A DNA stretch of 64,000 nucleotides, taken from Alphaproteobacteria bacterium (GTDB lineage: Bacteria; Pseudomonadota; Alphaproteobacteria; Rhizobiales; Devosiaceae). The stretch lies in assembly GCA_018818925.1 (NCBI GenBank), contig JAHJQZ010000074.1, positions 1 to 64,000 on the forward strand, given 5' to 3'. The translations under genes and the position numbers were made by a program. Positions 27,497 through 36,165 of the stretch are shown here, piece after piece (within the stretch, counting starts at the first letter, position 1; every line of letters starts with the position of its first letter). The notes beneath the pieces are model-generated. The model made no database searches. It worked only from the letters and a program-made list of their open reading frames with translations, and had not been told where the DNA came from.

Positions 27497-28816
27497 ATGA
27501 AAAAAGCGATCATCGCGGCCAGCTTGATGCTGTCCGTTTCCGCCCACGCGGCCATTGCCGCCACCGAGATCGACTGGTGGCACGCCATGGGCGGCGAGCT
27601 CGGCACCAAGCTCGAGGAAATCGTTGCCGGCTACAATGCCGCGCAGGGCGACTATGTCGTCAAGCCGGTCTACAAGGGCTCCTATGCCGAGACCATGACC
27701 AGCGCCATCGCCGCCTTCCGCGCCGGCGAGCAGCCGGCCATCGTGCAGGTGTTCGAAGTCGGCACCGGCACCATGATGGCCGCCAAAGGCGCCATCTATC
27801 CGGTCTACCAGCTGATGGCCGACACCGGAGCCGATTTCGATCCCAACGCCTTTCTGCCCGCGGTCGTCGGCTACTACACCGACACCGAAGGCCACATGCT
27901 GTCGATGCCGTTCAATTCCTCGACCCCGATCTTTTACTACAACAAGAACGTGTTCAAGGCTGCCGGCCTCGACCCCGAAGTCGCGCCCAAGACCTGGGAA
28001 GAAGTGGAAGCCTTCTCCAACACGATCATGGAAACCGGCGCTGCCAAATGCGGCTTTACCACCGGCTGGATTTCCTGGGTGCAGCTCGAGAACTTCTCGG
28101 CCTGGCACAACCAGCCGATCGGCACGCTCGAGAACGGTTTCGGCGGTCTTGACACCGAACTGACCGTCAACGGCCCGGCCCAGGTCAAGCATTGGGAGAA
28201 CCTCAAGAAGTGGCAGGATTCCGGCGTCTTCCAGTATGGTGGCCCGGGTGGCGGTGCCGATGCTCCGCCCAAGTTCTATGCCCAGGAATGCGCCATGTAC
28301 ATGAACTCGTCGGCCTCGCGCGCCGGCGTCGTCGCCAACGCCAAGGATTTCGAGGTCGGCTACGGCATGCTGCCCTACTATTCCGACATCGAGGGCGCCC
28401 CGCAGAATTCGATCATCGGCGGCGCCACCCTGTGGGTGCTGCAGGGCCATTCGGACGAGGACTACAAGGCCGTGGCGGATTTCTTCTCCTACCTCTCCTC
28501 GCCGGAAGTGCAGGCCGACTGGCACCAGTTCTCCGGCTATCTGCCGATCACGCAGGCAGCCTACGAGCTTGGCCAGAGCCAGGGCTATTATGAAGCCAAT
28601 CCGGGTTCGGACGTGGCGATCAAGCAGATCACGCTCAACGCGCCGACGCCCAATTCCAAGGGTCTGCGTTTTGGCAATTACGTGCAGATCCGCGACGTCA
28701 TCGACGAGGAATTCCAGAACCTGCTCAACGGTTCCAAGACCGCTCAGGGCGCGCTCGATGCCCTGGTCGCTCGCGGCAACGACCTGATCCGCGATTTCCA
28801 GGCGGCAAATCAGTAA
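27497..28816 (+). CDS. ugpB: sn-Glycerol-3-phosphate ABC transporter, binding protein
   Basis: A cluster D binding protein of 439 residues with a signal peptide ([21 protein letters not shown], cleavage about residue 23). The mature start [15 protein letters not shown] contains the WWHAMGG signature of UgpB, and later [15 protein letters not shown] and [23 protein letters not shown] form the glycerophosphate pocket region. AGGGA precedes the ATG at 27497, preferred over an earlier ATG that would put 13 extra residues before the signal peptide. First gene of ugpBAEC, which imports glycerol-3-phosphate and glycerophosphodiesters as phosphate or carbon sources. Confidence 0.95.
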   Translation: MKKAIIAASLMLSVSAHAAIAATEIDWWHAMGGELGTKLEEIVAGYNAAQGDYVVKPVYKGSYAETMTSAIAAFRAGEQPAIVQVFEVGTGTMMAAKGAIYPVYQLMADTGADFDPNAFLPAVVGYYTDTEGHMLSMPFNSSTPIFYYNKNVFKAAGLDPEVAPKTWEEVEAFSNTIMETGAAKCGFTTGWISWVQLENFSAWHNQPIGTLENGFGGLDTELTVNGPAQVKHWENLKKWQDSGVFQYGGPGGGADAPPKFYAQECAMYMNSSASRAGVVANAKDFEVGYGMLPYYSDIEGAPQNSIIGGATLWVLQGHSDEDYKAVADFFSYLSSPEVQADWHQFSGYLPITQAAYELGQSQGYYEANPGSDVAIKQITLNAPTPNSKGLRFGNYVQIRDVIDEEFQNLLNGSKTAQGALDALVARGNDLIRDFQAANQ

Positions 28817-28830
28817 GAGTTGCTTTTTCG

Positions 28831-28857
28831 AAGGGTCCGGGCGAGTCTCGGACCCTT
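28831..28857 (+). terminator. Hairpin after ugpB
   Basis: AAGGGTCCG (28831-28839) pairs with CGGACCCTT (28849-28857) across 9 bases, starting 14 bp after the ugpB stop. The tail is TCCACC rather than a T-run, so it probably stabilises the ugpB message or causes partial termination rather than ending the operon. Confidence 0.6.
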
Positions 28858-28878
28858 TCCACCTTCGGTTGGCCGCTC

Positions 28879-29763
28879 ATGCAAACCAAGCGCACGGTGT
28901 TCGGCAGTCCGGTGCTGCCCTACCTGCTCGTCCTGCCGCAACTGGCGATCACGTTCGTTTTCTTCCTGTGGCCCGCTGGACAGGCGGTCTGGCAGTCGTT
29001 CTTGCGCGAAGACCCGTTCGGACTGAAGACGAGCTTTGTCTGGTTCGCCAATTACCAGAAGCTGTTCGTCGATCCGCAATATCTGTATTCGCTGCAGATC
29101 ACCGCGGTTTTCGCCCTGAGCGTGGCGGTGCTGTCGATCGGCTCGGCGCTGGTGCTGGCCGTCGCCGCTGACCGCATGATCCGCCTGTCGCAGACCTACA
29201 CGACGCTTCTGGTCTGGCCCTATGCGGTGGCGCCGGCGGTCGCGGGCGTGATGTGGTGGTTCATGTTCAACCCCACCATCGGCATCATGAGCTACATGCT
29301 CGAAATGCTCGGATATGACTGGAACCACTCGCTCAACCCCACAGACGCCATGATTCTTGTGGTCATCGCCGCGAGCTGGAAGCAGATATCCTACAATTTC
29401 CTGTTCTTTCTTGCCGGGCTGCAGGCCATTCCAGCTTCGCTCAACGAGGCGGCGGCCATCGACGGCGCCGGCCCGGTCAAGCGCTTCTTCACCATCGTCT
29501 TGCCCTTGCTGTCGCCGACGACGTTCTTCCTCGCCGTCGTCAATATGGTCTACGCCATGTTCGATACCTTCGCGGTCATCCATGCCACGACCCAGGGCGG
29601 ACCGTCGGGATCGACCGCGATCCTCGTCTACAAGGTGTTCCAGGACGGTTTCATCGGTTTGAAGCTCGGTTCGTCGGCGGCGCAGTCGGTCGTGCTGATG
29701 GTCATCGTCATCACCCTCACGGTCATCCAGTTCCGCTGGGTCGAGCGGCACGTGGAGTATTGA
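28879..29763 (+). CDS. ugpA: sn-Glycerol-3-phosphate ABC transporter, permease
   Basis: A 294-residue MalF-type permease with six membrane segments. The EAA loop is [24 protein letters not shown], which contacts the ATPase. The N-terminus [25 protein letters not shown] is typical of UgpA. The ribosome site before the ATG at 28879 is weak, with only GGTTGG nearby, and the preceding hairpin suggests lower expression than ugpB. A palindromic repeat begins immediately after its stop. Confidence 0.94.
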   Translation: MQTKRTVFGSPVLPYLLVLPQLAITFVFFLWPAGQAVWQSFLREDPFGLKTSFVWFANYQKLFVDPQYLYSLQITAVFALSVAVLSIGSALVLAVAADRMIRLSQTYTTLLVWPYAVAPAVAGVMWWFMFNPTIGIMSYMLEMLGYDWNHSLNPTDAMILVVIAASWKQISYNFLFFLAGLQAIPASLNEAAAIDGAGPVKRFFTIVLPLLSPTTFFLAVVNMVYAMFDTFAVIHATTQGGPSGSTAILVYKVFQDGFIGLKLGSSAAQSVVLMVIVITLTVIQFRWVERHVEY

Positions 29764-29809
29764 GCGATGCGTGAAAAAGTGGGAACCGGTTTTTCGCAAG
29801 AAGCATCGC
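29764..29809. repeat. Rhizobiales-type intergenic palindrome between ugpA and ugpE
   Basis: Outer arms GCGATGC (29764-29770) and GCATCGC (29803-29809) enclose an inner GTGAAAAA / TTTTTCGC pair around a GTGGGAACCGG core. The core motif, a run of A, GTGGGAACC, then G and a run of T, is a widespread intergenic palindrome in Rhizobiales genomes as I recall them. A second small palindrome (GGGATC/GATCCC) follows at 29823-29836. It forms the 113-bp gap inside the ugp operon. Confidence 0.7.
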
Positions 29810-29876
29810 GATCGCCAGAAGCGGGATCTCGATCCCCCTATTCGTCGCGTCGCAACGCCTGTCGGGGAGATGCCTG

Positions 29877-30725
29877 ATGGTCGAAAACCGTCCCTGGCTC
29901 AACATCTTCTCGCACATCGTTCTGATCCTCGGCGTGCTGACCGTCGCCTTTCCGGTCTATCTCGCCTTCATCGCCTCGACGCACGGGCCTGACGATTTCA
30001 TGTCCGGGGTCATGCCGGTCCTGCCCGGCCCGCACCTGATCGACAATTACTGGCAGATGCTCTCCCAGGGCGTGTCGACCTCCGGGGCGCCGCCGCTGTG
30101 GCGGATGATGTTCAATTCGCTGGTCATGGCGCTGATGATCGCCGTGGGCAAGATCGCCATCTCGATCCTTTCGGCCTTCGCCATGGTCTATTTCCGCTTT
30201 CCGCTGCGCGGCGTCGCCTTCTGGCTGATCTTCATCACGCTCATGCTGCCGGTCGAGGTCAGGATCATGCCGACCTTCAAGGTCGTCGCCGACCTGCACC
30301 TGCTCAATTCCTATGCCGGCCTGTCGATCCCGCTCATCGCCTCGGCGACGGCGACCTTCCTGTTCCGGCAGTTCTTCCTGACCGTACCCGACGAATTGAC
30401 CGAAGCCTCGCGCGTCGACGGGGCGACACCGATGATGTTCTTCCGCGATATTCTTCTGCCGCTGAGCCGGACCAATATCGCGGCCCTGTTCGTGATCCTG
30501 TTCATCTATGGCTGGAACCAGTATCTGTGGCCGCTGCTGATCACGACCGATCCCCAGTATTATACCGTCGTCATGGGCATCAAGCGCATGGCCGACGTCG
30601 CCGATGCCATACCGCAATGGAACGTGGTCATGGCGACGGTCATCCTCGCCATGCTGCCGCCGGTCGTGGTGGTGGTGGCGATGCAACGGCTCTTCGTCAA
30701 GGGCCTGGTCGAAACGGAGAAGTAA
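29877..30725 (+). CDS. ugpE: sn-Glycerol-3-phosphate ABC transporter, permease
   Basis: A 282-residue MalG-type permease with six membrane segments. The EAA loop is [23 protein letters not shown]. The C-terminus [16 protein letters not shown] is characteristic of UgpE. GGGGAGA lies upstream of the ATG at 29877. It pairs with UgpA to form the membrane pore and ends one base before the ATG of ugpC. Confidence 0.95.
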   Translation: MVENRPWLNIFSHIVLILGVLTVAFPVYLAFIASTHGPDDFMSGVMPVLPGPHLIDNYWQMLSQGVSTSGAPPLWRMMFNSLVMALMIAVGKIAISILSAFAMVYFRFPLRGVAFWLIFITLMLPVEVRIMPTFKVVADLHLLNSYAGLSIPLIASATATFLFRQFFLTVPDELTEASRVDGATPMMFFRDILLPLSRTNIAALFVILFIYGWNQYLWPLLITTDPQYYTVVMGIKRMADVADAIPQWNVVMATVILAMLPPVVVVVAMQRLFVKGLVETEK

Positions 30726-30726
30726 C

Positions 30727-31782
30727 ATGGCCGCTATCGAGCTCAGCGATGTGCGCAAGACATATCCCGGCGGCTTCGAGGCGGTCAAAGGGATCAGCCT
30801 GCCCATTCGCGACGGCGAATTCGTCGTCCTGGTCGGACCGTCGGGCTGCGGCAAATCGACCTTGCTGCGCATGATCGCCGGCCTCGAACGTATTACCTCC
30901 GGCACCGTCAAGATCGCCAATCGGGTGGTCAACAATCTCGAACCCATGCAGCGCGACATCGCCATGGTGTTCCAGAACTACGCGCTCTATCCGCATATGA
31001 CCGTGTTCCAGAACCTCGCCTATGGCCTCAAGAACCGCGGCATGGCCAAGTCCGAAATCGACATCCGTGTCGACGAGGTGGCGCGCATTCTCGAAATCGA
31101 GCCCTATCTCGCCCGCAAGCCGCGCGCCCTTTCCGGCGGCCAACGCCAGCGTGTCGCCATGGGCCGCGCCATCGTCCGGGAGCCGGCGGCCTTCCTGTTC
31201 GACGAGCCGCTCAGCAATCTCGACGCCAAGCTTCGCATCCAGATGCGCGGCGAGATCAAGCAATTGCAGAAGCGTCTCGGCACCACCTCGGTCTATGTCA
31301 CGCACGATCAGCTCGAGGCGATGACGCTGGCCGACCGGCTGGTTGTGCTCAACACTGGCGAAATCGAGCAGATCGGCACGCCGCTCGACATCTACCGCAG
31401 ACCGGCGACGACCTTTGTCGCCGCCTTCATCGGTTCGCCGGCGATGAATCTCGTGAAGGCGCACAGGCGCTCGGGAGCGGCCGTGTTCGGCGATGCGTCG
31501 CTGCCGATGGCCGATGACATCGCCAGCGGCATGGAGGTCACGGTCGGCGTCCGGCCCGAAGACCTGACGGTGGCGGGAACAAAAGACGCACTACGCCTGA
31601 CGCTCAAGATCGCCTATGTCGAGGAACTCGGAGCCACCCGACTCGTGCATGGAACGGTCGACGGGCAGAACCTGGTCGCGTCGGTTCCGGTGGACTGTCC
31701 GCTCGGCGAGACGCTCGAGGTGCATGCCGAGCCGTCGGCCCTGCATTTCTTCGATCCGCAGACCGGCAGGCGGCTGAACTAG
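30727..31782 (+). CDS. ugpC: sn-Glycerol-3-phosphate ABC transporter, ATP-binding protein
   Basis: A 351-residue MalK-type ATPase with [40 protein letters not shown] and the H-switch in VTHDQ. The C-terminal regulatory OB-like (TOBE) domain from about residue 240 contains [10 protein letters not shown] and ends [13 protein letters not shown]. The start [16 protein letters not shown] at 30727 sits just after the ugpE stop. It energises the UgpBAE importer. Relaxed MalK-like ATPases can serve more than one transporter, but position makes Ugp the clear partner. Confidence 0.95.
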   Translation: MAAIELSDVRKTYPGGFEAVKGISLPIRDGEFVVLVGPSGCGKSTLLRMIAGLERITSGTVKIANRVVNNLEPMQRDIAMVFQNYALYPHMTVFQNLAYGLKNRGMAKSEIDIRVDEVARILEIEPYLARKPRALSGGQRQRVAMGRAIVREPAAFLFDEPLSNLDAKLRIQMRGEIKQLQKRLGTTSVYVTHDQLEAMTLADRLVVLNTGEIEQIGTPLDIYRRPATTFVAAFIGSPAMNLVKAHRRSGAAVFGDASLPMADDIASGMEVTVGVRPEDLTVAGTKDALRLTLKIAYVEELGATRLVHGTVDGQNLVASVPVDCPLGETLEVHAEPSALHFFDPQTGRRLN

Positions 31783-31821
31783 ATAGCTTTCAGTTCAAAA
31801 GAAACGGGCGGCCTGGCACAG

Positions 31822-31850
31822 TTCACCTCTCCCTTGGGGGAGAGGTCGGG
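31822..31850. repeat. Solo copy of the CT/GA-rich hairpin
   Basis: ACCTCTCCC (31825-31833) pairs with GGGAGAGGT (31838-31846) with TTCA before it. The same terminal hairpin forms the ends of the two long palindromes at 47113-47248 and 50078-50215, so this is a short relative of that element. It lies 40 bp downstream of ugpC and may serve as its 3' hairpin. Confidence 0.7.
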
Positions 31851-31928
31851 CCGGTGGAGGCTCGCGATCGCCGTTTTGCACCGCAAAAGCGGCGCAAGGC
31901 CCTTGAGAAAGCCCCAGGGGCCTTGTCG

Positions 31929-32177
31929 TCAGTCGTGTTCGACCACCTCGGGCCCGACGCGTTCGGCGAGTCCGAAATCGTGCAGGGCGGCGGCAAGTTC
32001 CTCGTCCTGATCGGCCACTTCGATCATCAGCGCAAAGGCAGCCAAGGCGAGGTCCTTGGACTTGGCTTTCGGGTGCTGCTTGCGCAGATTCTTGAGAATC
32101 TCCTTGGGCTTGGTGCCGGATTGGACCTTGCTGGCGATCGCCGTCTTGAGCTGTTCGGTAAGTTTGTCTTCTGGCAT
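31929..32177 (-). CDS. Small hypothetical helical protein
   Basis: 82 residues from ATG 32177 (MPEDKLTEQLK), or up to 91 from an ATG nine codons earlier. It is highly charged and predicted helical (TAIASKVQSGTKPKEILKNLRKQHPKAKSKDLALAAFALMIEVADQDEELAAALHDF), soluble, without cysteines or membrane segments. I do not recognise a family. It is convergent with the ugp operon. Regular codon use and charged helix periodicity support a real gene, but no function can be given. Confidence 0.6.
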   Translation of the reverse strand: MPEDKLTEQLKTAIASKVQSGTKPKEILKNLRKQHPKAKSKDLALAAFALMIEVADQDEELAAALHDFGLAERVGPEVVEHD

Positions 32178-32358
32178 GTCAATTGCGCCTGCTCGTTGTA
32201 CCAATCGATACTAGTGTTTTCGACGGGACAAGGCCAGAGACCCAAGGCGCCAGCGCACCAAATTGGCGCGACGCTTGCCGCCCCGCGCCTGAGCAGCATA
32301 TCGCCGGCATGCATCGCCCGAACTCGCGCAAGCGCGACGCTTGCCGCCGGGAGCGGAG

Positions 32359-32958
32359 CTAGTTGTGGAACAGCGCGTCCGGCAGGCCGTATCGGTCCGT
32401 CCAGCTGTACCAGAACACATCCGTTGGCCCGACGACATGGTCGACCACCTGCCATCTGCCGCCGCGCCGGGCGAGCAGGACCATGACGATGTCGCTCATG
32501 GCGTCCGCCCGCCAGTCGGCGGCGAGCCTGGTCCTGGTCCAGTCGAGCGGGCGGCCATCGGGCTGGACCGGGGTAGCCTGCAGATAGGCCCATTGCCCAT
32601 CCGTCCGCAGCACCTGCACAACGAAGACGATCTGTTGTCCGATGTCGCGCACCACCGGAACGCGGGCTGCGTTCATGATGGCTTGCCGGTCGGCGCTGCC
32701 GCGGCCCGGCGTTACGTAGACGCCTGCGGCGGAAGCGGCAAGCAGGGCCGATGGCGCGACATCCGGCCCGCCTCGCGCATCGGGCGCGACAGCCTTTGCA
32801 AAGGAATCGAACACGGCGGCGCGGGCGGCAAAGGGCGGCAGGCCGGCCGAGACGACGACAAGAACGGCGAGCAGCAAAAGCAGCGAGAACAACGGCCTGG
32901 CAAGCCGTTTGCGGCGCATATGTGTGCGAATGCGCCCAATCGCGAGACTGGCGGGCAT
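32359..32958 (-). CDS. Hypothetical exported or membrane-anchored protein
   Basis: 199 residues. A basic N-terminus (RRKRLARP) precedes a hydrophobic segment of about 24 residues ending PFAARA, a signal peptide or anchor. The mature part has TDGQWAYLQATPVQPDGRPLDW and a C-terminal GGRWQVVDHVVGPTDVFWYSW, a pattern I associate with small uncharacterised alphaproteobacterial periplasmic proteins resembling SH3-like or DUF-type domains. An alternative start 13 codons downstream (ATG 32919) also leaves the signal intact. No operon partners; next to GH94 on the same strand but separated by 173 bp with a terminator. Confidence 0.65.
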   Translation of the reverse strand: MPASLAIGRIRTHMRRKRLARPLFSLLLLLAVLVVVSAGLPPFAARAAVFDSFAKAVAPDARGGPDVAPSALLAASAAGVYVTPGRGSADRQAIMNAARVPVVRDIGQQIVFVVQVLRTDGQWAYLQATPVQPDGRPLDWTRTRLAADWRADAMSDIVMVLLARRGGRWQVVDHVVGPTDVFWYSWTDRYGLPDALFHN

Positions 32959-33082
32959 GACTTCCTCCCCAGCCGACTACGACATCGGCAAGGCAGTACT
33001 TCCATGACTTGAATCAATTGAAACTTCTGAACCTTTCTGGTTGGGAAGCGTCAGGTCAGAACAGACCTCCGGCATGACAAGA

Positions 33083-33106
33083 GGCGCGGCACCTTTATGC
33101 CGCGCC
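33083..33106 (-). terminator. Terminator of the GH94 gene
   Basis: A perfect 9-bp stem, GGCGCGGCA with TGCCGCGCC, closes a 6-base loop (33083-33106), 26 bp after the GH94 stop on the minus strand, followed by TCTTGTC. The T-content of the tail is modest, so efficiency may be limited. Confidence 0.6.
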
Positions 33107-33131
33107 CCGATCGCGCCGGATGCGGATCCGG

Positions 33132-35579
33132 TCAGCCGATGACGGCCTCGACCTTGACCGCACTCCGCCCGACCGGCGCCGGTGGCACCAGGTTGCCGGC
33201 GATCCGCTTGCCGTCGACGGTGAGGCCGACAGCATTGCCGGGACCCATGCGCACCACGGAAATGTCGTAGGTGACGCCGCGGAAGATACGTTTGGCCGCA
33301 AAGCCCTGCCAGCGCTCGGGAATGACCGGGGCGATCCGCAAGCCGTCATATTCCGGCCTGATGCCGAAAATCCACTGGGTGACGGCATAGTAGTTCCAGG
33401 CCGCCGTGCCGGTCAGCCAGGAATTCTTGGCCTCGCCATGGGTCGGGGCGTCGCGCCCGGCGATCATCTGGGCGTAAACATAGGGCTCGCAACGATGGGT
33501 GTCGGAAATCTGTTCGCGCACCGAAGGATTGATGCGCGAATAATAGTCGAAGGCCCTGTCGCCGTCGCCGAGCATGGCTTCGGCGATGATCACCCACGGG
33601 TTGTTGTGGCAGAAGATGCCGGCGTTTTCCTTGTAGCCGGGCGGATAGGTCGAGATCTCGCCATATTCGATGTAGTAGCGGGTATAGGCCGGCTGCTGCA
33701 GCACGATGCCGTGCGGCGTCGCCAGATGCCTGGCGACGCTGTCGAGCGCCTTGCGCGCCTTGCCGTCGTCAAGGCCGATGCCGGCGAGGACGCAATAGCC
33801 CTGCGGCTCGATGAAGATCTTGCCTTCCTCGCAGTCCCTTGATCCGATCGGCTTGCCGAAATCGTCATAGGCGCGGCGGAACCATTCGCCATCCCAGCCG
33901 TGTTCCAGAACCGTCCTCTTCATGTCGGCGGCGATCCGCCGGTATTTGCCGGCGTCGTCGGTCCTGCCGGCCGCCGCTGCGATGCCGGCCAGTTCGTTGG
34001 AGGCATGGACCATCAGCGCGCCGATGAAGACGGATTCGGCGGTCTTGCCGTCGGTCTTGCCCTTAAGTGTCTGGAAGGACTGGCCCGGTTCGTCCGAGAA
34101 GCAGTTGAGATTGAGGCAATCGTTCCAGTCGGCCTGGCCGATCAATGGCAGGCCGTGCGGGCCGAGCCGGTCGAGCGCAAACTGGATCGAACGCTCAAGA
34201 TGGGCGTAGAGCGGCGCCTCGGTGCCCTCGAGATTGTTGAACACCACCTTTTCGTCGAGAATGGCGAAATCGCCGGTTTCCCGGAGATATTGCGCAACGC
34301 CGATGACCAGCCAATGCGGATCGTCGTTGAAGCCGCCGCCGACGGAATCGTTCCCCTTCTTGGTCAGGGGCTGGTACTGGTGGTAAGCGCCACCGCTTTC
34401 AAGCTGGGTGGCGGCAAGTTCGAGAATGCGCTGGCGGGCGCGCTCGGGCACCATGTGGACGAAGCCGAGCAGATCCTGGTTGGAGTCGCGGAAGCCGAGC
34501 CCTCGGCCGATGCCGGATTCGAATGTCGAGGCGGAGCGCGACATGTTGAAGGTCGCCATGCACTGATAGGCGTTCCAGACATTGACCATGCGGTCGGCAT
34601 GCTGGTCGGGCGAGGTGACCCGATAGACGCCGAGGAGCCTGTCCCAGTGCTCGGCAAGCCTGGCGAAGGCCGCTTCGACAGTCTTTTCATCGAGGTATCT
34701 GGCGATAAGCGGCCTGACCCGCTTCTTGTTGATCGTCTGCGAGTTCGGCGGGTCGAACTTGTCGTCCCTCGGGTTCTCGAAATAGCCGAGCACGAAGACG
34801 ATCTGCCGTGACTCGCCGGGCTGCAACCTGACCTTGACGTGGTGCGAGCCGATCGGCGACCAGCCATGAGCGATGGAATTGTCCGACCTGCCGGTCTCGA
34901 CGGCGCGCGGCCTGTCCCAGCCGCGCCAGGGCCCGAGGAAGTTTTCGCGCTGGGTGTCGAAACCTTCGAGCGCCTCGGAACAGGCGAAATAGGCGAAATG
35001 GTCGCGACGCTCGCGGTATTCGGTCTTGTGGTAGATCGTGCTGGCCTCGACCTCGACCTGGCCGGTCGAGTAGTTGCGCTGGAAGTTGGTCATGTCGTCA
35101 TTGGCTTCCCACAGGCAGAATTCCACCGAGGAAAACACCGAGATATCGGCCTCGACCAGGCGCTCGTTGGTCACCGTGAGCTGCCAGATTTCGAGAGTCT
35201 CGCCGAGCGGCACGAAATAGCGGGTCGAGGAGGCGATACCGTCCTTTTTGGCCGAGATCGTCGAATAGCCCATGCCGTGCCGGCATTCGTAGGCATCGAG
35301 GTCGGATTGCGTCGGCATCCAGGACGGTGACCAGTATTCGGTCGTCTCGTTGTCGCGCAAATAGATGTAGCGGCCGCCGAAATCCATCGGCACGTTGTTG
35401 TAGCGGCCGCGGGTCAGCCGGCGCATGCGCGCGTCGCGGTAATAGGAATAGCCGCCGCCGGTGGCGCTGAGGATGCCAAAATAATCCTCGCAGCCGATAT
35501 AGTTGATCCAGGGCAAGGGCGTGTCCGGTCGCGTGATGACGTATTCACGGGCGCTGTCGTCGAAATGGCCGTATTTCAT
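33132..35579 (-). CDS. GH94 cellobiose phosphorylase-like enzyme
   Basis: 815 residues, the usual length for single-domain-set GH94 phosphorylases that convert a beta-1,4-glucobiose plus phosphate into alpha-glucose-1-phosphate and glucose. The N-terminal beta-sandwich begins MKYGHFDDSAREYVITRPDTPLPWINYIG. The (alpha/alpha)6 barrel has GQADWNDCLN with the probable general acid D487, and phosphate-site sequences around GYKENAGIFCHNNPW. The start at 35579 is favoured by AGGA five bases upstream and by matching the family N-terminus; the ATG 5 codons earlier lacks such a site. No signal peptide, so cytoplasmic. Cellodextrin or other beta-glucan disaccharides are possible substrates. A LacI-type operator lies upstream. 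Confidence 0.9.
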   Translation of the reverse strand: MKYGHFDDSAREYVITRPDTPLPWINYIGCEDYFGILSATGGGYSYYRDARMRRLTRGRYNNVPMDFGGRYIYLRDNETTEYWSPSWMPTQSDLDAYECRHGMGYSTISAKKDGIASSTRYFVPLGETLEIWQLTVTNERLVEADISVFSSVEFCLWEANDDMTNFQRNYSTGQVEVEASTIYHKTEYRERRDHFAYFACSEALEGFDTQRENFLGPWRGWDRPRAVETGRSDNSIAHGWSPIGSHHVKVRLQPGESRQIVFVLGYFENPRDDKFDPPNSQTINKKRVRPLIARYLDEKTVEAAFARLAEHWDRLLGVYRVTSPDQHADRMVNVWNAYQCMATFNMSRSASTFESGIGRGLGFRDSNQDLLGFVHMVPERARQRILELAATQLESGGAYHQYQPLTKKGNDSVGGGFNDDPHWLVIGVAQYLRETGDFAILDEKVVFNNLEGTEAPLYAHLERSIQFALDRLGPHGLPLIGQADWNDCLNLNCFSDEPGQSFQTLKGKTDGKTAESVFIGALMVHASNELAGIAAAAGRTDDAGKYRRIAADMKRTVLEHGWDGEWFRRAYDDFGKPIGSRDCEEGKIFIEPQGYCVLAGIGLDDGKARKALDSVARHLATPHGIVLQQPAYTRYYIEYGEISTYPPGYKENAGIFCHNNPWVIIAEAMLGDGDRAFDYYSRINPSVREQISDTHRCEPYVYAQMIAGRDAPTHGEAKNSWLTGTAAWNYYAVTQWIFGIRPEYDGLRIAPVIPERWQGFAAKRIFRGVTYDISVVRMGPGNAVGLTVDGKRIAGNLVPPAPVGRSAVKVEAVIG

Positions 35580-36165
35580 GGCGTTCCTGTTCATGTCGTT
35601 CGCCGGTTCGTCGAGAACGCTCCGGCCTGCCGAGGCGAGACTGTGCCTTTGCGACCCGAATGGGCCGACACGACGCCCCGCGTCGCACATCTCGCATTTA
35701 AAAAGTGCCTCTCCCGAACCTCTCCACTCCCGGATTGCGTGCGCCTTTTTCGGCGACCTTCAACCGGGGATTCCGTCCCGACGCCCGCCGGCGCCAATTG
35801 GCGCGGAACGGGCGTCGCGACCGCAAATCGCTGGCAGCTTACACGCGATGTAATCGATTTCAAGCTCGGAACGCGAATGAATGCCCGGCACGCATGTCCT
35901 GCCAATGCCCGGCCTGAACTTTCGCATCCGGACACCGGCACGGGCGATTGCGGAACGCAAGCGTATGAGATGAACGAATTAGGAAGGATTAACTATAGAT
36001 TCATGAAACAAATACAAATGTCCGCAATTGTCGGTAGCGATGCATCCACTGCGAATTTGTCTCAAATATTACGTGTTTTTCTGCAACATATAATTAAGTT
36101 CGAACGCGCAGGCTCTGCATCAGTTCTTATGGAACGCTGCCCCGTACCTTTGGAAGCGTTGGCAA
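35580..36165. other. Divergent promoter region between GH94 and the histidine kinase
   Basis: 586 bases with no supported gene. The part nearest GH94 holds the LacI-type site at 35849-35862, overlapped on the minus strand by a possible -35 TTGAAA with a TAAGCT-like -10 downstream. The part nearest the kinase (about 35960-36125) is strikingly AT-rich compared with its surroundings and probably contains the kinase promoter. Confidence 0.5.
35849..35862 (-). promoter_or_regulatory. LacI-family operator upstream of GH94
   Basis: TGTAATCGATTTCA fits the LacI/CcpA-type consensus TGWAANCGNTTWCA at every defined position, with an 8-bp perfect core AATCGATT and central CG at 35855-35856. It is 270 bp upstream of the GH94 start and overlaps a possible minus-strand -35 box. 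No LacI-family gene lies in the window. Confidence 0.7.
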
